A stretch of DNA of 64,000 nucleotides, taken from positions 5,145,001 to 5,209,000 of the forward strand of contig NC_135549.1 of the NCBI RefSeq assembly GCF_964340395.1, given 5' to 3'. A model generated the notes under the pieces. It saw nothing but the letters and a program-made list of their open reading frames with translations, was not told the origin of the DNA and searched no databases. Within the stretch, counting starts at the first letter, position 1, and the number at the start of each line of letters is the position of its first letter. Shown here in pieces: positions 1-14,341 of the stretch. The translations under genes were made by a program, and so were the position numbers. The DNA is from Glandiceps talaboti (taxonomy: Eukaryota; Hemichordata; Enteropneusta; Spengelidae).

Positions 1-1152
<1,152 letters not shown>

Positions 1153-2243
1153 CTCCAATAATTTACCTGAGATGTTCTGCATCAAAGAATTGCACTACAA
1201 GAACATTTCTATTGAAAGGTATATCGCCCTACCAGGCTAAATCTGTATTAAACACAAAATGATGGTAGAAATGAAGAAAAGTACATTGAAGTTGACATTG
1301 CACCGTTTTAATTCCAGTTGTAGCTACAAATAGTACTGATCACATGTCGAAGTTTACCGTGGCTGAATCCATAGTACATTAGGAGTATATTTGATGAGAA
1401 ATACTTGACCATTTGTTATCCTACGAGATATGCGGTATAAATGAACAACGCAAAATACCAAGTTTTTACATTGAAACTTATTGATATGCAAGTAATAAAT
1501 TATAAGGTAATTGCACTTTAGTCGAGAAGTGTAAACACATTGACAAATCCAACCTGAGCCTGTCAGTGAGGATGTTCAGAATGGACTCTAGAGGGCTATT
1601 GGAACGATATAGCCCCTACAAATATCAAGCTGTAATATCAAGATAGGATTAGATTGTGATTTAAACAATGTGACAGAATGTTCACAAAATTGCATTCAGA
1701 TGCCAATAAAATGTTTGATGTGTTACTCTCTGATCTCCGCACTTAGCTGACAGATCATGTAACTATACTAGAATTACTGTCTTATCTCCACTTTAGGGAA
1801 TTAACTAGCAGACATCACACATATTCAAGTTAAAGCCAAAGTCTACACTAGAAATACAGAAAAGCACCTAGCCTCTGCCAGTTCATTCGACTCCTTCGAA
1901 GCCAGTGCCTCCTTGCTTCTGATCTCTGTGTGTGTGTGTGTGTGTATGGCTGATCGGAATAATCAATGCAACCCATATTAAGTCTTCAGAGGAGTTGCCA
2001 CGCCTTAACTACTATTCCCAATAACATTGATAAATGATCAATATGAATTCTAATTATGTGTGAAATGTAGACTGCTGTCTTACAGACTTAAATATACTCT
2101 TGTGTGGTCTAAATTCCATGTCCTTGAGAACGTCTACTTACCTTTCAGTCGAAGTCAAATATGGAATTTACTAAAATTATGAATATGTCATCTGTAACAA
2201 ATGCATACGTTATTCTCACAAGTCAGAGTATATATTATTATAT
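1153..2243. other. ABCC 3' UTR and intergenic DNA, no gene seen
   Basis: No coding exon is recognisable on either strand. It holds the presumed ABCC 3' UTR, a short (GT)n run near 1927-1945 and otherwise unremarkable AT-rich sequence. It lies outside the duplicated block, which begins at about 2244. Confidence 0.6.
1705..1710 (+). terminator. Candidate polyadenylation signal of the ABCC gene
   Basis: Canonical AATAAA about 550 bp after the ABCC stop codon, followed by a GT-rich stretch (TGTTTGATGTGTTACTC). It is the only canonical hexamer I noted soon after the stop that has a GT-rich downstream element. The position is plausible for a 3' UTR end but not proven. Confidence 0.45.
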
Positions 2244-2470
2244 GTACACAAGTACAAATCAGAGCACCGAGACTGCTCTTCTACCGGTTCAAAACGTGAC
2301 ATGTGATGATTTAAGTTGCTTTGCTAGTTTAGTTTGACCTCTTTGCGGCTTTTGACACTGTTGACCATTCTCTCCTCCTGACCCGTATGTTGAACAGAAT
2401 GGACATCACCAGTACAGCGCTAGCTTGGTTCAAGTAATATCTAGCAGACCGTCAGCAAACAGTCCAGATA
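2244..2470 (+). mobile_element. Non-LTR retrotransposon (CR1/L2-like) reverse transcriptase relic
   Basis: Translation in shifting frames gives TETALLPVQNV, then a degenerate form of DLSAAFDTVDH, then TALAWFK, an in-frame stop, and YLADRQQTVQIN. These match the conserved reverse-transcriptase blocks of CR1/L2-type LINEs. The stop after WFK is shared with the longer copy at 28830-29250, so the element was dead before the duplication. Its left end coincides with the start of homology between the two TRPC flanks. Confidence 0.75.
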
Positions 2471-2490
2471 AATAACAACTCATTCATAGA

Positions 2491-2570
2491 CAACACAACA
2501 CAACACAACACAACACAATACAACACAACACAACACAACACAACACAACACAACACAACACAACACAACA
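2491..2570 (+). repeat. (CAACA)n pentanucleotide microsatellite
   Basis: About 16 units of CAACA with one imperfect unit. At the homologous position of the TRPC-B flank (about 29282) only one or two units remain, so the array expanded in this copy or collapsed in the other. Confidence 0.9.
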
Positions 2571-4025
2571 GTGAGCTATGTTAAGCAGATGAAAGCTCTC
2601 TGTATCTAAGTTTCAAAACCAAAGAAATCAATATCACCTTTCACGTACTGAAAGATGTGTATCATGTATCCATTAGTGGAAGACCGAGAATCTGCTGAAG
2701 TTAAACACTGAGTAGACTGCAGTACTATATGTTTGGTCTCATCAAAATATGTAAAAATGAATTTGCCACCAATGAAGATCAACGGAAATGAAATCATTCA
2801 TACCTAAAACTGAAGTTAGAAACATTTTGCACTGCATACAAATGTACCAATGTATTCAACTTTATCGCAATTGGCCAAAATGCTTCCAGTGTGTATACAT
2901 TATGCGGACCATGCCCATCCATCTTTCGTCGTACCTTAGCCTTAATATTGAATAATATAAGTGGTATGAGACTGTTATAAAGGTCATACATATTGATACA
3001 AACTACTATGAGATGACGAAATACATTGAATACGAGAATCGTACACACGGTATATGTATATCATGTCAGACATTCACGCGTACATCAATCCATCAATGCA
3101 CACACACACACTAGCACCCCCCCCCCCCGTCAACACCCCAGCCCCCACACCAGCTCGGCAGCTCGACATGGAGAAATGTATCAAAACAGTTACCCCAAGT
3201 ATTCGTTCCATTGAGTCTAGTTAATATTAATGAGTATAGATTAAACCATACTTAGCAAGGGTCAAAGGTGATGACATCTGGTTTTTGGTCAAACACTACA
3301 TCGTCCCTTATTTTCGTAGAAACTTTTGTTTGACCCTGTACATTACCACTGCATGTTGGCATCCCCAATGATAAGCAGCAGTAGTTGGTCTCCTATCGCA
3401 TCAGCTCAACGAAAAGGTAATCAATATCATTGTAGCTCAGTTAACTGTTACTTGTTCATTTTGAAAACGTACTTCAGTGCCTATAAATGTATTGCATATG
3501 AGTGGATATCGGTTGTGAGAGAAAGTCTTGACATGGTACACCATCGGACATCCAGTGTGTGCTATCTTAAATTTCAATCTTCATCATCAGTTACAGCATT
3601 TCGTCGTTTCATCCATTAAATGCAGAATAAGGTTTGACACAGTGTTGATAAAGGCATTCTATACGTGTATATGAAATGAACAAGTCTACAATTCAGATAT
3701 GAAAATGTTCTATTTATTACATGTATGTTTGTAGTTGGCTGACAAGGGTCACATCACTGATTCCAAGGCTGATTAGGTTGTTATTTGTTAGTAAATGCTA
3801 TTATACTTCAACAGCTGATAGACGATTGAAACAAGTCAATACTTGATCAGATCACCAAGATACTGAAACGAACCACCAACGAACAACAAAAACAACCACA
3901 ACAACAACAACAACAACAACCACAAAAACATTATTTTTAGGGTTGTGTTAATTAAGCAACCACCTTCCCCCAAAACATGCATGATTATTAACACAACTGA
4001 ATTTGTTCAGTAGTGCTACGGGCAT

Positions 4026-4132
4026 GGTGTATGTATGTATGTATGTATGTATGTATGTATGTATGTATGTGTGTGTGTGTGTGTGTGTGTCTGTGTCTGT
4101 GTCTGTGTCTGTGTGTGTCTGTGTGTGTGTAA
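4026..4132 (+). repeat. Compound microsatellite (TATG)n-(TG)n-(TGTGTC)n
   Basis: About ten TATG units run into TG dinucleotides and then TGTGTC hexamers. The homologous site in the B flank (30905-30974) is a pure (GT)n run, showing turnover of motif at a conserved position. Confidence 0.9.
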
Positions 4133-6299
4133 ACGGACTTAAAGTCAATTACCTTTGTCTTTGTTGAGGACATTGCTTATGACATGTACATAGAAAATAG
4201 TTCAAATGAAAATTATCGCATTGCTAAAATGTAATTTTGGTGGCTTTGGTGGTGATGTACAAAGGATGTGAAGATGAAGGATTGTTCCACTGGCATGGTT
4301 ATCAAAGCTGTTGGGCAGATTGCGCCAACATTTGAAGTTTTTGTCTTGGAATGTGTAGATTAAGAATTATTTAGGACATGATGATCCCATCAAAGATACT
4401 GTTATGTCTACAAATGTTAAATTTGGTTTCGAAAACTGCTTTGTAGATGGTGCTGATATTTGGTGGGATATTTCTAGATGTGTTATTCTAACACCCGCTA
4501 ATAAATTTTGGGTTTTAGCTCATTTATATTCTCACTCAGTGTATATGGAAAAATAAGTTTTATGGGGCCTTATAGAGTAAATATTTGAAAGTAAAATTGT
4601 GATGTTGTCAACATTTACTTGGCACTGTCCAATTAAGCCATGCAATTTTAGGAAAAATGAATGAGCAAAACCCAAAATAAATGAGCGGCTGTTTTCTGTA
4701 GATTTTGTTCAAAACACACTTATACAACAGTCCCTACCAACCATGACCACGCCCTTAGAAACATCCCAATGCAAGTATATTTTGCAAATATAACATGTAC
4801 GTAAATAGGAACAAGATCAAGCCAATAGCAACATTAGAATTATAGTTTATCTTGCAAAGATGGCAACAATCTTGGTGAGGTAAGTGGATAAATGTAAACA
4901 GGTGATAATGTATGCCAGGCAGCAAGACCACATCTATATAGCAACACCAAAATGATGATGTGCAGGGGAAATACAACTGCTGACATCAGACTTTGGATGG
5001 ACGGAACCTGTTAAAAACAGGAAAAATGACAACACTTGGCACCGCATTTGTAAAAGTACATATACTTTTGTTGCATTCTATCTTTGATAAGAACAGTTTT
5101 ATGGTCACTTTACACAATTCACAACCAAATGTACAGTCCCCCTGGTTCGGTATTTCGTGTACACAAAAGAGGCCATAAAATGTTGCAATACAATTCTTTG
5201 CTGTTCCAACATGCTGAGCCAAGAGTAAAAAATCTGTTCATTTATTTACTTTCTCTGTTTGTAACAGGTTCGGTTCATCCACGGTCTGATGTCGGCAGTT
5301 GTGTAACAAAAGGTGTAGTTACACGCAAGTAGATAAATATTAAAAATATGATGCATAGTCACCCAGCAACTAATATATTATTCAAGGCAATATTAAAATA
5401 ATGGTGCATATTGCACTGGTAACAACTGGGAAGAATTAATATGGGGATAGACATTTAAAAAAATTATCATCACACAAATTGTCCAGTTGTGCTACAACAA
5501 CATTGGCAATATTTTCAATATGATGATCTCAATATGAAGAACTTCAACCCTTCCGCCCCATGGCCAGATAGATCTAAGTTTTGTTGATTCCTTCTATGAC
5601 TGTCATGTCGAAATACTCGAATGAACTAGTTTCAATTCGTGTATCAACACGAATTTGATGGAACATATAAGAGCCACAGTTAATCACCATATTGGTTGAC
5701 CTCTTGTGTCAGCATAGTTCACGCAATGATCTCAGCGACATCATGTGATCAATCGGTAACTTTATTAGATACAAAGGTGATGGCCAGACAAACATGTTAA
5801 CAACAGTCGTCCTTTGGAGTATAAGTGTCGACCTGTTTTTTTCCCGCGCTGACCTTAAAAGTGGTGACCCGCTTGTTCTACTTCTGTTTACTACATGGTG
5901 ATAGACTAACTGGACAGAGGGCACTTTAAAAATAGCTCACTTGTTGTTGATGTTACTTGATTTAATGCGGCCTTTATCAAACATGTTTGACCATAAAACA
6001 TGATCGCATTTATGCGAACGGCTGTATGATCACTCAACTGTGCAGAGTTGATATTTTCCCGCTCACCATCTCATAAATTCATAAATGTGATAGTCTGCAA
6101 GTACAGTGATATTAGTGAGAAGTAGTCTGCTTTAATAATGTTATGCAATATAAGGATCAAGAAAAAGACATTAAAAACTCTATAAGTTTGTCACGAAACC
6201 AATTCCTATTGTAGAGCCAACTTCTCGTTGAAATTGCTGTCTCTTTTTTTAACTTTGTATATCATATTTTGTTTTGTGCACACTGTCGTTGGTTTAATT

Positions 6300-8115
6300 T
6301 TGTCTCATTTTAATTTGATTTAATTGTGGGCTATACATGGAGGTATACTCCAAGCATATTACGTAATCTACTCGACTGGTTCAGAGAAGGGGACAACTAT
6401 TGTCTATAGCAGTCATGTACCTTTCAAGAAACAATTTTAAAAACATATCAGCTGCGATGATTCTACAAAACTCAAATTCAAAATTCAATATCCAGTAACT
6501 TAAAATGTTACAAGCATTCGCCTTCAAACTCGTGTTTACTCTAAGTACACACACAAGAAAAGAAACTAGTTTGAGTAAACTTTTCGCGGAATCCCTCAGT
6601 GGAAACCTGACCTTTATATATAGTGACAAACTGGAGTGGTACCACCTTTGGATGTACGTTATTATCAAAGTCGGTGTTTCAGTTGCATAGATACAAGCGG
6701 CTCATTAAATATTTGTAATACTCACTCTTAAGCAGGGTGTTATTCATTTATTATTATTTATTAAGCAGGGTTAGGAAAATTTAATTTGATTTAATTCTGG
6801 GCTATTTATTTTATTTATTTATTTATTTATTTATTGCATCTGTTTTGTATCAGGGGATCACTACGCATGCTAGGAGTAATACTAACAGAAAATTTCAAAA
6901 AAAAACCATACACTACTAAAAAATTACGTATACTGAAGATATAACTAGTATAATCACATACAGAAACAGACAAAACAAAACAAAACAAAGCGGGGTAAGA
7001 AGAGTGAGGAAAAAGTTACGCTTCAAAAGATCTAACCTCTAACACTCCAAATGTTAATACTTCTATTAGTCAGTAAATTTAAATCAACTTCATCTATCAT
7101 GTTGAACTCAACTTTTCTCGATTTTTGTTTAGAATTGTATCTCTAGACCTATCCTGTATTCTACCATTAAAATCCCATAGTAAAAGAGACTGATCATTAG
7201 ATTCCGTTACGTTGATAATATTGTAGTGTAACCCATGGTATAATTCATCCACTGTATCTTGATTTGTATTTTCTGAGGAACGTATACCAAACCTATACAT
7301 AATGTTTGCCCCTCGTCAATTTGTAATTTTATCCATAATCTTTCGAGATCATCATCTTGGGATTTAAATAACATGGATTCAAAAATCTGAATATAATTTT
7401 TTTCACAAGGAAGCCAATTGCCCGCCTTTTTAACAATTAGTTTACGATTTTTCCTAATCATGAACATATATTCAATCTATAGGTTTCCTATTGTTCAGTT
7501 CCATTAATTATATTTAAGTTATGTTCATTTAACAGTTGACTAAGTTCCTATTGTATTGAATTTAGACCTCTAAAGTATGTATATCCAAGTTTTAAACAAT
7601 TCATTATATATACTATGTGTATTTTGTTTTTACGTCTCACCTTATGCATAGGTGTTTTGTGTTTGCTATACATGATGTTATACGCCAGGCATTGACTTTA
7701 ACTTGGAATAACTATAATCTACTCAACTAGTTCACAAAAGCGGACAACTGTTGTCTATAGCAGTCATGTACCTTTCAAGAAGTGATTTAAACCCATATCA
7801 GCGCTGAGATGATTCTACAAAATTCAAATTCAAAATTCAATAATTGGTAAAAGTATTACAAGCATTCGTGTTTACTCTAGGTATAAACATGAAGAGAAAC
7901 TATTTTGAGTAAAGTGTTGCCCCAATCTTGGTAATCAGCCATTTTTTTCGCGGTATCCCTGGTTGGCATGGAGACCTGACCTTTAGTGACAAACTGCAGT
8001 GGCACCACCTTCGGATAAACATTATTATTGATATCGGTGTTTCAGTTCCGTAGATACAAGCGGCTAAATCGATATTCGTAATAATCGCTCTTAATCAGGG
8101 TTTTATTTATTTATT
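6300..8115 (+). repeat. Direct repeat pair 6300-6740 and 7640-8115
   Basis: Both units share, in order, a segment with GTCTATAGCAGTCATGTACC, a block with ATTCAAATTCAAAATTCAAT, a CTGACCTTTA segment and ATACAAGCGGCT. The spacer between them carries a LINE endonuclease fragment. The B flank has a single unit (about 32930-33290), so this is a local duplication in the A flank. Confidence 0.7.
7080..7470 (-). mobile_element. LINE endonuclease-domain relic
   Basis: Two overlapping minus-strand frames (7207-7467 and 7097-7300) read as one broken protein. The first carries LWIKL then GLVYVPQ, the second LLLWDFNGRIQD. This is the order seen in the apurinic-type endonuclease of non-LTR retrotransposons, where the last motif is normally LLLGDFNAR; here the glycine is replaced by W. 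A frameshift near 7210-7300 and lack of flanking domains mark it as dead. Confidence 0.65.
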
Positions 8116-8636
8116 GCATGCATTTTGTATATCTGGGGCTCCTTTGTGTACGTACTTTGTGTATTTTGTTTTTTCGTCTCACCTTATACATCGATCTTTT
8201 GTGTTGGCTTACATGGAAGTTTACTCCATGCATTGATTTTAACTTTTAAGCGGGGTAGGAATCCAACTGACAAGTAAATATATTCAAAATTATATTGAAT
8301 TCATTTGTATTGCACATATATTGAAGTGCTAGGTGTCTCATTAGGAAGTTTTGAGGAATTGGTTTACTGGAAGAAAAAAATAAACTGCAAGAGGGATCAA
8401 CAATTATAAATGAATGTATGTTGTAACCTAAATACTTCCCCTTAGACTTGAATACAAGCTGTCAGTAACGTACCTATCATTCATCGTAAGTATACGTACA
8501 AAACCTTAACGTATACAATCTAACATGCAAAGACCTTAAGATACCTCACCTTGTATTTAATGTTTTCTATAACTTCCTATCTTTATGCATGATCATATCG
8601 TTGATTAAGGTGGATTACAGCTTATAACCCATAAAC

Positions 8637-9486
8637 ATGAGCAATATATCCGAATATGAAAATGCATACTTGTTGGCAGCCGAAAAGGGTCACGTTGAAA
8701 AATTCAAAAATGCTACTGAAGACTTGAAGAATAAGCTATTTCAAGTTGACGATATAAATAGAATCATACCAACAGCTCAAAAGGCTCTGCAACACGCTAT
8801 TGAAAATGGACATAGTGGTAAGTCTAAGCCTCCACCATTCATCTTTGTCTTTGAAATGTACATGTCGAATCACAAAAGATGACAAAGCAACTTCGTATGT
8901 ATGTATGTATGTATGTATGTATGTATGTATGTATGTATGTATGCATGTATGCATGCATGCAGGTAAACAGGCATGCATGCAGGTATACAGGCATGCGCAT
9001 GCATATATTTTATTTAAGTAAGTATTATAATTTACTGTAGAACGTACATGTATGGGCGTTTAGGGTAACATAACCAATTGTTATCAAAATTATGATAATG
9101 ATATTATGACAGATTCACATTTCTTTTTAAACTGAAATGGCATGTATTTACCTACTGTATGTTTCATCGCAACTACTGTTGTCCCTTTATTTCATATTTG
9201 TTCTGACAGATGTTACTGACTCACAATTGTCATAAGCAAGGATTTTCTCCTACATTTCATTATTTTCATGTTTTATGACAATTCTTGCAAAAATCCATAG
9301 TATGGTTATTTTCATGATGACAATTGATGTTCATGAAATCATGAAAATTACCTTTTTATAAATCATCATAGCGAATTTATCTAGCTAGACTGTCTATCTC
9401 TGTCTATCCGTCCGCCCGTCTGAATGACTGTCTGTCTGTCTGTCTGTCTGACCGTCCATCCGTAAGTGCAACCACCCACCCCCCTC

Positions 9487-9522
<36 letters not shown>

Positions 9523-9533
9523 GCCTGCCTGCC

Positions 9534-9590
<57 letters not shown>

Positions 9591-12500
9591 GCTTGCATGT
9601 TTGTGTGTCTGTCTACATTTTGCGTATATACATTTACATTTATTTACAATAAGTTTTTGGGGAATAGCAGTTCTTGGTTATATGTTGATGCTATCGCGTA
9701 GTCAATTACCAAACATTTTTTGTCCTTTTCTTTAAATTTAAAATAGAAATAATGAAATTGATTTTATCGGATGAACTGACTGATAATCGCGTTATTGGTG
9801 ATAACTTGTTCTATGCCATCAAGAACAATTTTTATGAAGCCGTTGAATTATTACTCGACTTCAACGAGCATAGGGTAAGAGGTTATTTTCTCTTTATATT
9901 GAAAAGTATGTTGTAGGGTAAGCTCACAGGATGCATGACCTTATTGATATGTAAACAACAACAGCCGAGACTTCACTATTTAGATATAAAGTAATGTGAG
10001 CTGAGTTATGTTTATGAATTTAATGTTGAATCTAGAAATGTTTACCCAATGTAGAAATATTTTAGCCAACAAATCGACAATTTTCAACCATCTTGCCAAA
10101 AGCAACACCTTTAACGAGTAATGACTTCATGATGGGTGAATGGCTAGCGTGACCGACTTGGAATCTACAGGTTGCAGGTTCGAGCCCCGTCGCTGCCTGC
10201 TGGTTTGTTTCTGAGTGGCTAAAGTCCTTTGGCAAGATTTGAACCACGACTGTGCCTCAGTCAACCCAGCTGTATAACTGGGGACCTGGTAGGATGTAGG
10301 TTGCAATGTGAAGGCTTTAATCCTATGCGCTTAAATGGCTGCAATGGATTGTATGCTCCCCGGGGAGTTGAGGAAGACTAAAAGGGCCGTTGTGCTGTTC
10401 TGATCCGAGCCAGGGGTAATAATTGTAAAGCGCTTTGAGCACGGAGTAGGAAAGCGCTATATAAGAAACCAACATTATTATTATTATTATTTATTATTAT
10501 TCATACACATTTTAGGTTTGAGATTTCATTATTCTATTTTCTTTGCCTGTGACTTCTCTTATTTATGTTTTCACAATTTAGTGTATTATATATTGTATTC
10601 TATATTATTATATATTTATTGTCTACGTTTAACATTGTACTTTCATGTGCCAAAAAGGCTTCTCTCGTTTTCCCAAGTGAGATAAATTAAAGTAATTCTG
10701 ATTCTCTCATATAATACCGTGTTATCCCTTTCAGAATGAATTGGACAAGAAGGAAAATCCTCTTATTGTCAACAAACCTGTGTCCCCAGATAGTAAAGAA
10801 TTTCATAAAGACACAACCCCAATCTTATTGGCTGCACACCATAACAATTTAGATATACTTAAGGTAACTATACTTCTTGCATATTTTGACTGTAGAATAA
10901 GAAATAAAATGACTAGTTCATCTTTTTCACTTGCAATCCCCAAGGATAATTTTAAAAACTCATTATAAAACCTGACAAAGTGAAACGATCGAATGTGTAC
11001 AGATACAATCCAGTATTAAATTATACAACATGATGGCGAATCAAGTTCCACTGCAATCCAGTACAATCCAGTCAGACTCAACACTAATTAAACGAACCAA
11101 ACCCCACTGCACCAATAAGTTACATTGGGCAAGGTCGTAAATATCTATGGGACTGTTATTATTGTTGTTTTTACTTGGTAGTTACACGTATAATTTAGTT
11201 TGCACTTATTTTTGCAGGGACGTTAGTTTCGATGATATGTGGTAAAAAGGAATGGGACATTTTCAGATACTTCATGTAACTCAGGGTAGAAATGGTCCAG
11301 CTTGACGTTTCAGATCGAATAATATTCACTCTTGACAGACGGACAAACCTTGTGATACAATATAAACAAATTCCATTGTCTGTATTTCAGTTACTATGGA
11401 AACATGGAGCAAAGAAGGTAGAGGAAACCAAATTGGAAACAGAGGTGCACACCATTCAACGATCTATCGGTAGTTTAAATAAGTACAGAGCACTCGCTGG
11501 TCCTGCCTACATATGCCTAACAGAGACAGAGAAACATGACAAATACAAACCGAAGATCAATAGAGAAGCAGGAATGCAAATTCCAGACGAAGTAAGTACA
11601 GTGCCTTGTTTCATACTGTGATATTGTTGAGTTTGATATGGCAAATAATATCGAGGTGGACACGTAAAGACTGTGCGCTCAAGGTTTTGACGAATTTTAC
11701 CGTTGTCTGATTGACAATACCTTGTCAATGCCTAACTGACTCTATGTCCTAAAATACTTTTATTAATAATCTGCATACCCTAAGTGACATGAAATGAGTA
11801 ATCAGTCATATCCTTTTCCACAATTAGAACCAAACTAATGAGTTGTAGTGATATTTATAACTTTTGCCACTCTAAGCTTATATCGCTACATCCAATCTCT
11901 TTTAATTGAAAGTCTCTACCTTAGAAATACGAGGATACTAAAAAAGCATGTAGCTAAATCCCCCCTCCCTCCACTCTTATAGAAATGATTAAATTGTAAA
12001 GCACTTTGAGCACAGAATAGAAAAGCGCTATATAAAAAGCATCATTGTTATTTATTATTATACCTTGATTGGATCCTATCCAATTCCCAGGAACAAAGTA
12101 TACTCAACAATGATCTAGGAGTAAACAGTTTTATTCCATCGTTGAAGGGAAGACATATGTAGATCTGCCATCAAGTATCTTCACTGATCTTGTCGGAAAC
12201 TATCTAACTCAGAAACACACTCAGTCTGTTTAGTAAACAAGCCAATATATAGCTAAACCCCCCCTTTCACTCCTATAGAAATGAATCGCTTAAGGAATCA
12301 TTGTGATCGTCTGTTAATTTGGAAAATATATATGCATTGAAATTTGTCTGTAAAGTAACGTACTTATAATAAGATGAGGCGGGGGAGGGGGTGATGGTGC
12401 TTAGAAGAGTAATTTAACAATGCTATAGCAATGATAGATGTAAATACATTGTATTTATCAACATTACAAAGTAAACAAAATACTTATGATATTATATTTC

Positions 12501-14294
12501 TATAGGGGCCGGAAATATTTGCCGCTGATGAGAATGGACCTGATTGCATTGAAGTTTATGAAAACACTGATAATGAAGGATCGAAGCGATACGAAAAACC
12601 ATACAATGGAGATCCATTCGAAAGAGCTTTCGAGGTAAAGTCTTAGTATAATGACGGGATTATTATAATGTGTGTGTCAACTAGCTGTTTTATTTTAGTG
12701 ATAACATCAATCGTTCTCCAGGAAAAAGTATCGTGGTATACTATAGCTACTGCATACATATACACAATGTACATACTATCATCTCTCTGCTGCGTGAATG
12801 GAGCACTATTGTTACTTTTAGAGCAAACCCTGACTAAATCGATAAGTCAATCATATCAAGTGTCATTTCTTTCAGCTATCCTACGAATTGAAAGATGTAA
12901 GTTCAAAAGAATATGAATTTCGTGAACAGTACTTGAAATTGTCTACACAGTGCGAGCAATTTGCTGCAGACTTACTTCAACAGACACGCTACACAGAAAA
13001 AGAACTGAAAATTGTTCTCGCCCATACGTCCAAACTGAGGAAAAGGGATGTTGTTGGTGAAGAACGCCCGGCAAAGGTCCTGTATGCTGTGGAGAAAGAA
13101 CAGAAACTTGTAAGAAAAACGTTATTGAGAATATATCTGTTCATGCTGTTGAATACAATCATCCATTAGTTGTTTGAACTTAGCGATTGTGTATATGAAT
13201 ACAGTTCTTTTATACGGTGACATCTACCAATATGTGGAATTCAGGGTTGTTATACACCACCAGTCCATTCACACTGGATTTTCACGAGAATACACAATGT
13301 TAAAGTCTAGAATGCAGGCATTAAAAAACAGCTATCAGAATTAACGATGGGGATTGGGGTTGGGGTTGGAAAGAAAATACTGTTTTATTAGTAATTAAAA
13401 AACATTAATTTCTCAATTCATATTTAGTTTGTTGCCCACCCACACTGTCAGCAACACCTGATCACACTTTGGTACCGTGATGATGCTCTCAAGAAATGGC
13501 GTGATTCTAGCACTCTCCGAAATATACTGGTATCTCTATCTATCATGCTACTCTTTCCATTGCTCTCTATCGCCTATTTCTTTGTACCGTATGGTAGGTT
13601 TGGGACATTCATGAGAACACCGTAAGTAAAAATATAATGACCTGTGGAATATTCAACTCTTATTTCAAACCACTTCACCCTCCACTCCGTATCTGTAAAG
13701 CACAGAATATATTGAGCTAATGACAGACAATTGAAATTAAAAAGTAGTATGGTTACGCATTTCTGTTTTCCCCAAGGTAGTTAAACTATACCCCCACCAT
13801 CGATGTATATGGGGTTTATAGAGACAAGATATATATAAGATATTTGTCGGAAGAGATTGATTGTCGTTCATTGTATGACGCGCACCTTTGTGCGGTGTTT
13901 GACTCTATTTTTCTAAACTTAGACCACAATATTCGACACTGACAAACACTGTGCCATCATTAATTAATATGAATTTAAGTTTTTAGCTCGTAGGTGATCA
14001 TAGAAAATTCACTTTACCAGTGGCAGCAGTACAGTTTTTGAAACTAATGTACACATTGACATTTACAGGTACGTTAAATTCTTGATGCATACTGCTTCGT
14101 ATCTGTTCTTCATATTACTGCTGTTTTTGACGACGGTGGATTGCAGTACATCGAGTAGCGGTGACGATTATTACTACCAATTATTGATACGACGATTAGA
14201 CAACCAACAACGTGGCCCTCCACTGACAGCACTGGAAATTCTGGTTGTTATTTGGGTCATTGGTGAGTATATCATAACATTGCCTCTATATATA

Positions 14295-14341
<47 letters not shown>

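Larger units (their letters stand above)
2244..8636. repeat. 5' flank of TRPC-A, homologous to 28958-33649
   Basis: Long stretches match the flank of TRPC-B in order and orientation, for example the blocks at 2640-3300 and 29350-30060, 4200-5000 and 31030-31650, 5540-5900 and 31880-32220, and 8590-8636 and 33600-33649. No TRPC exon is seen here. The A flank is longer because of local insertions: a (CAACA)n array at 2491-2570, a LINE fragment at 7080-7470 and an internal direct repeat (6300-6740 and 7640-8115). Confidence 0.8.

Noticed and set aside
2606-3048. Minus-strand short frames in the TRPC-A flank
   Set aside because: They are short, have no recognisable motif, and the homologous B flank does not preserve the same frames, so they look like chance.
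10141-10190. Stand-alone tRNA gene
   Set aside because: A and B boxes are present, but no full cloverleaf can be drawn and the sequence continues into an L2-like tail with a (TTA)n end, so it is the head of a SINE.
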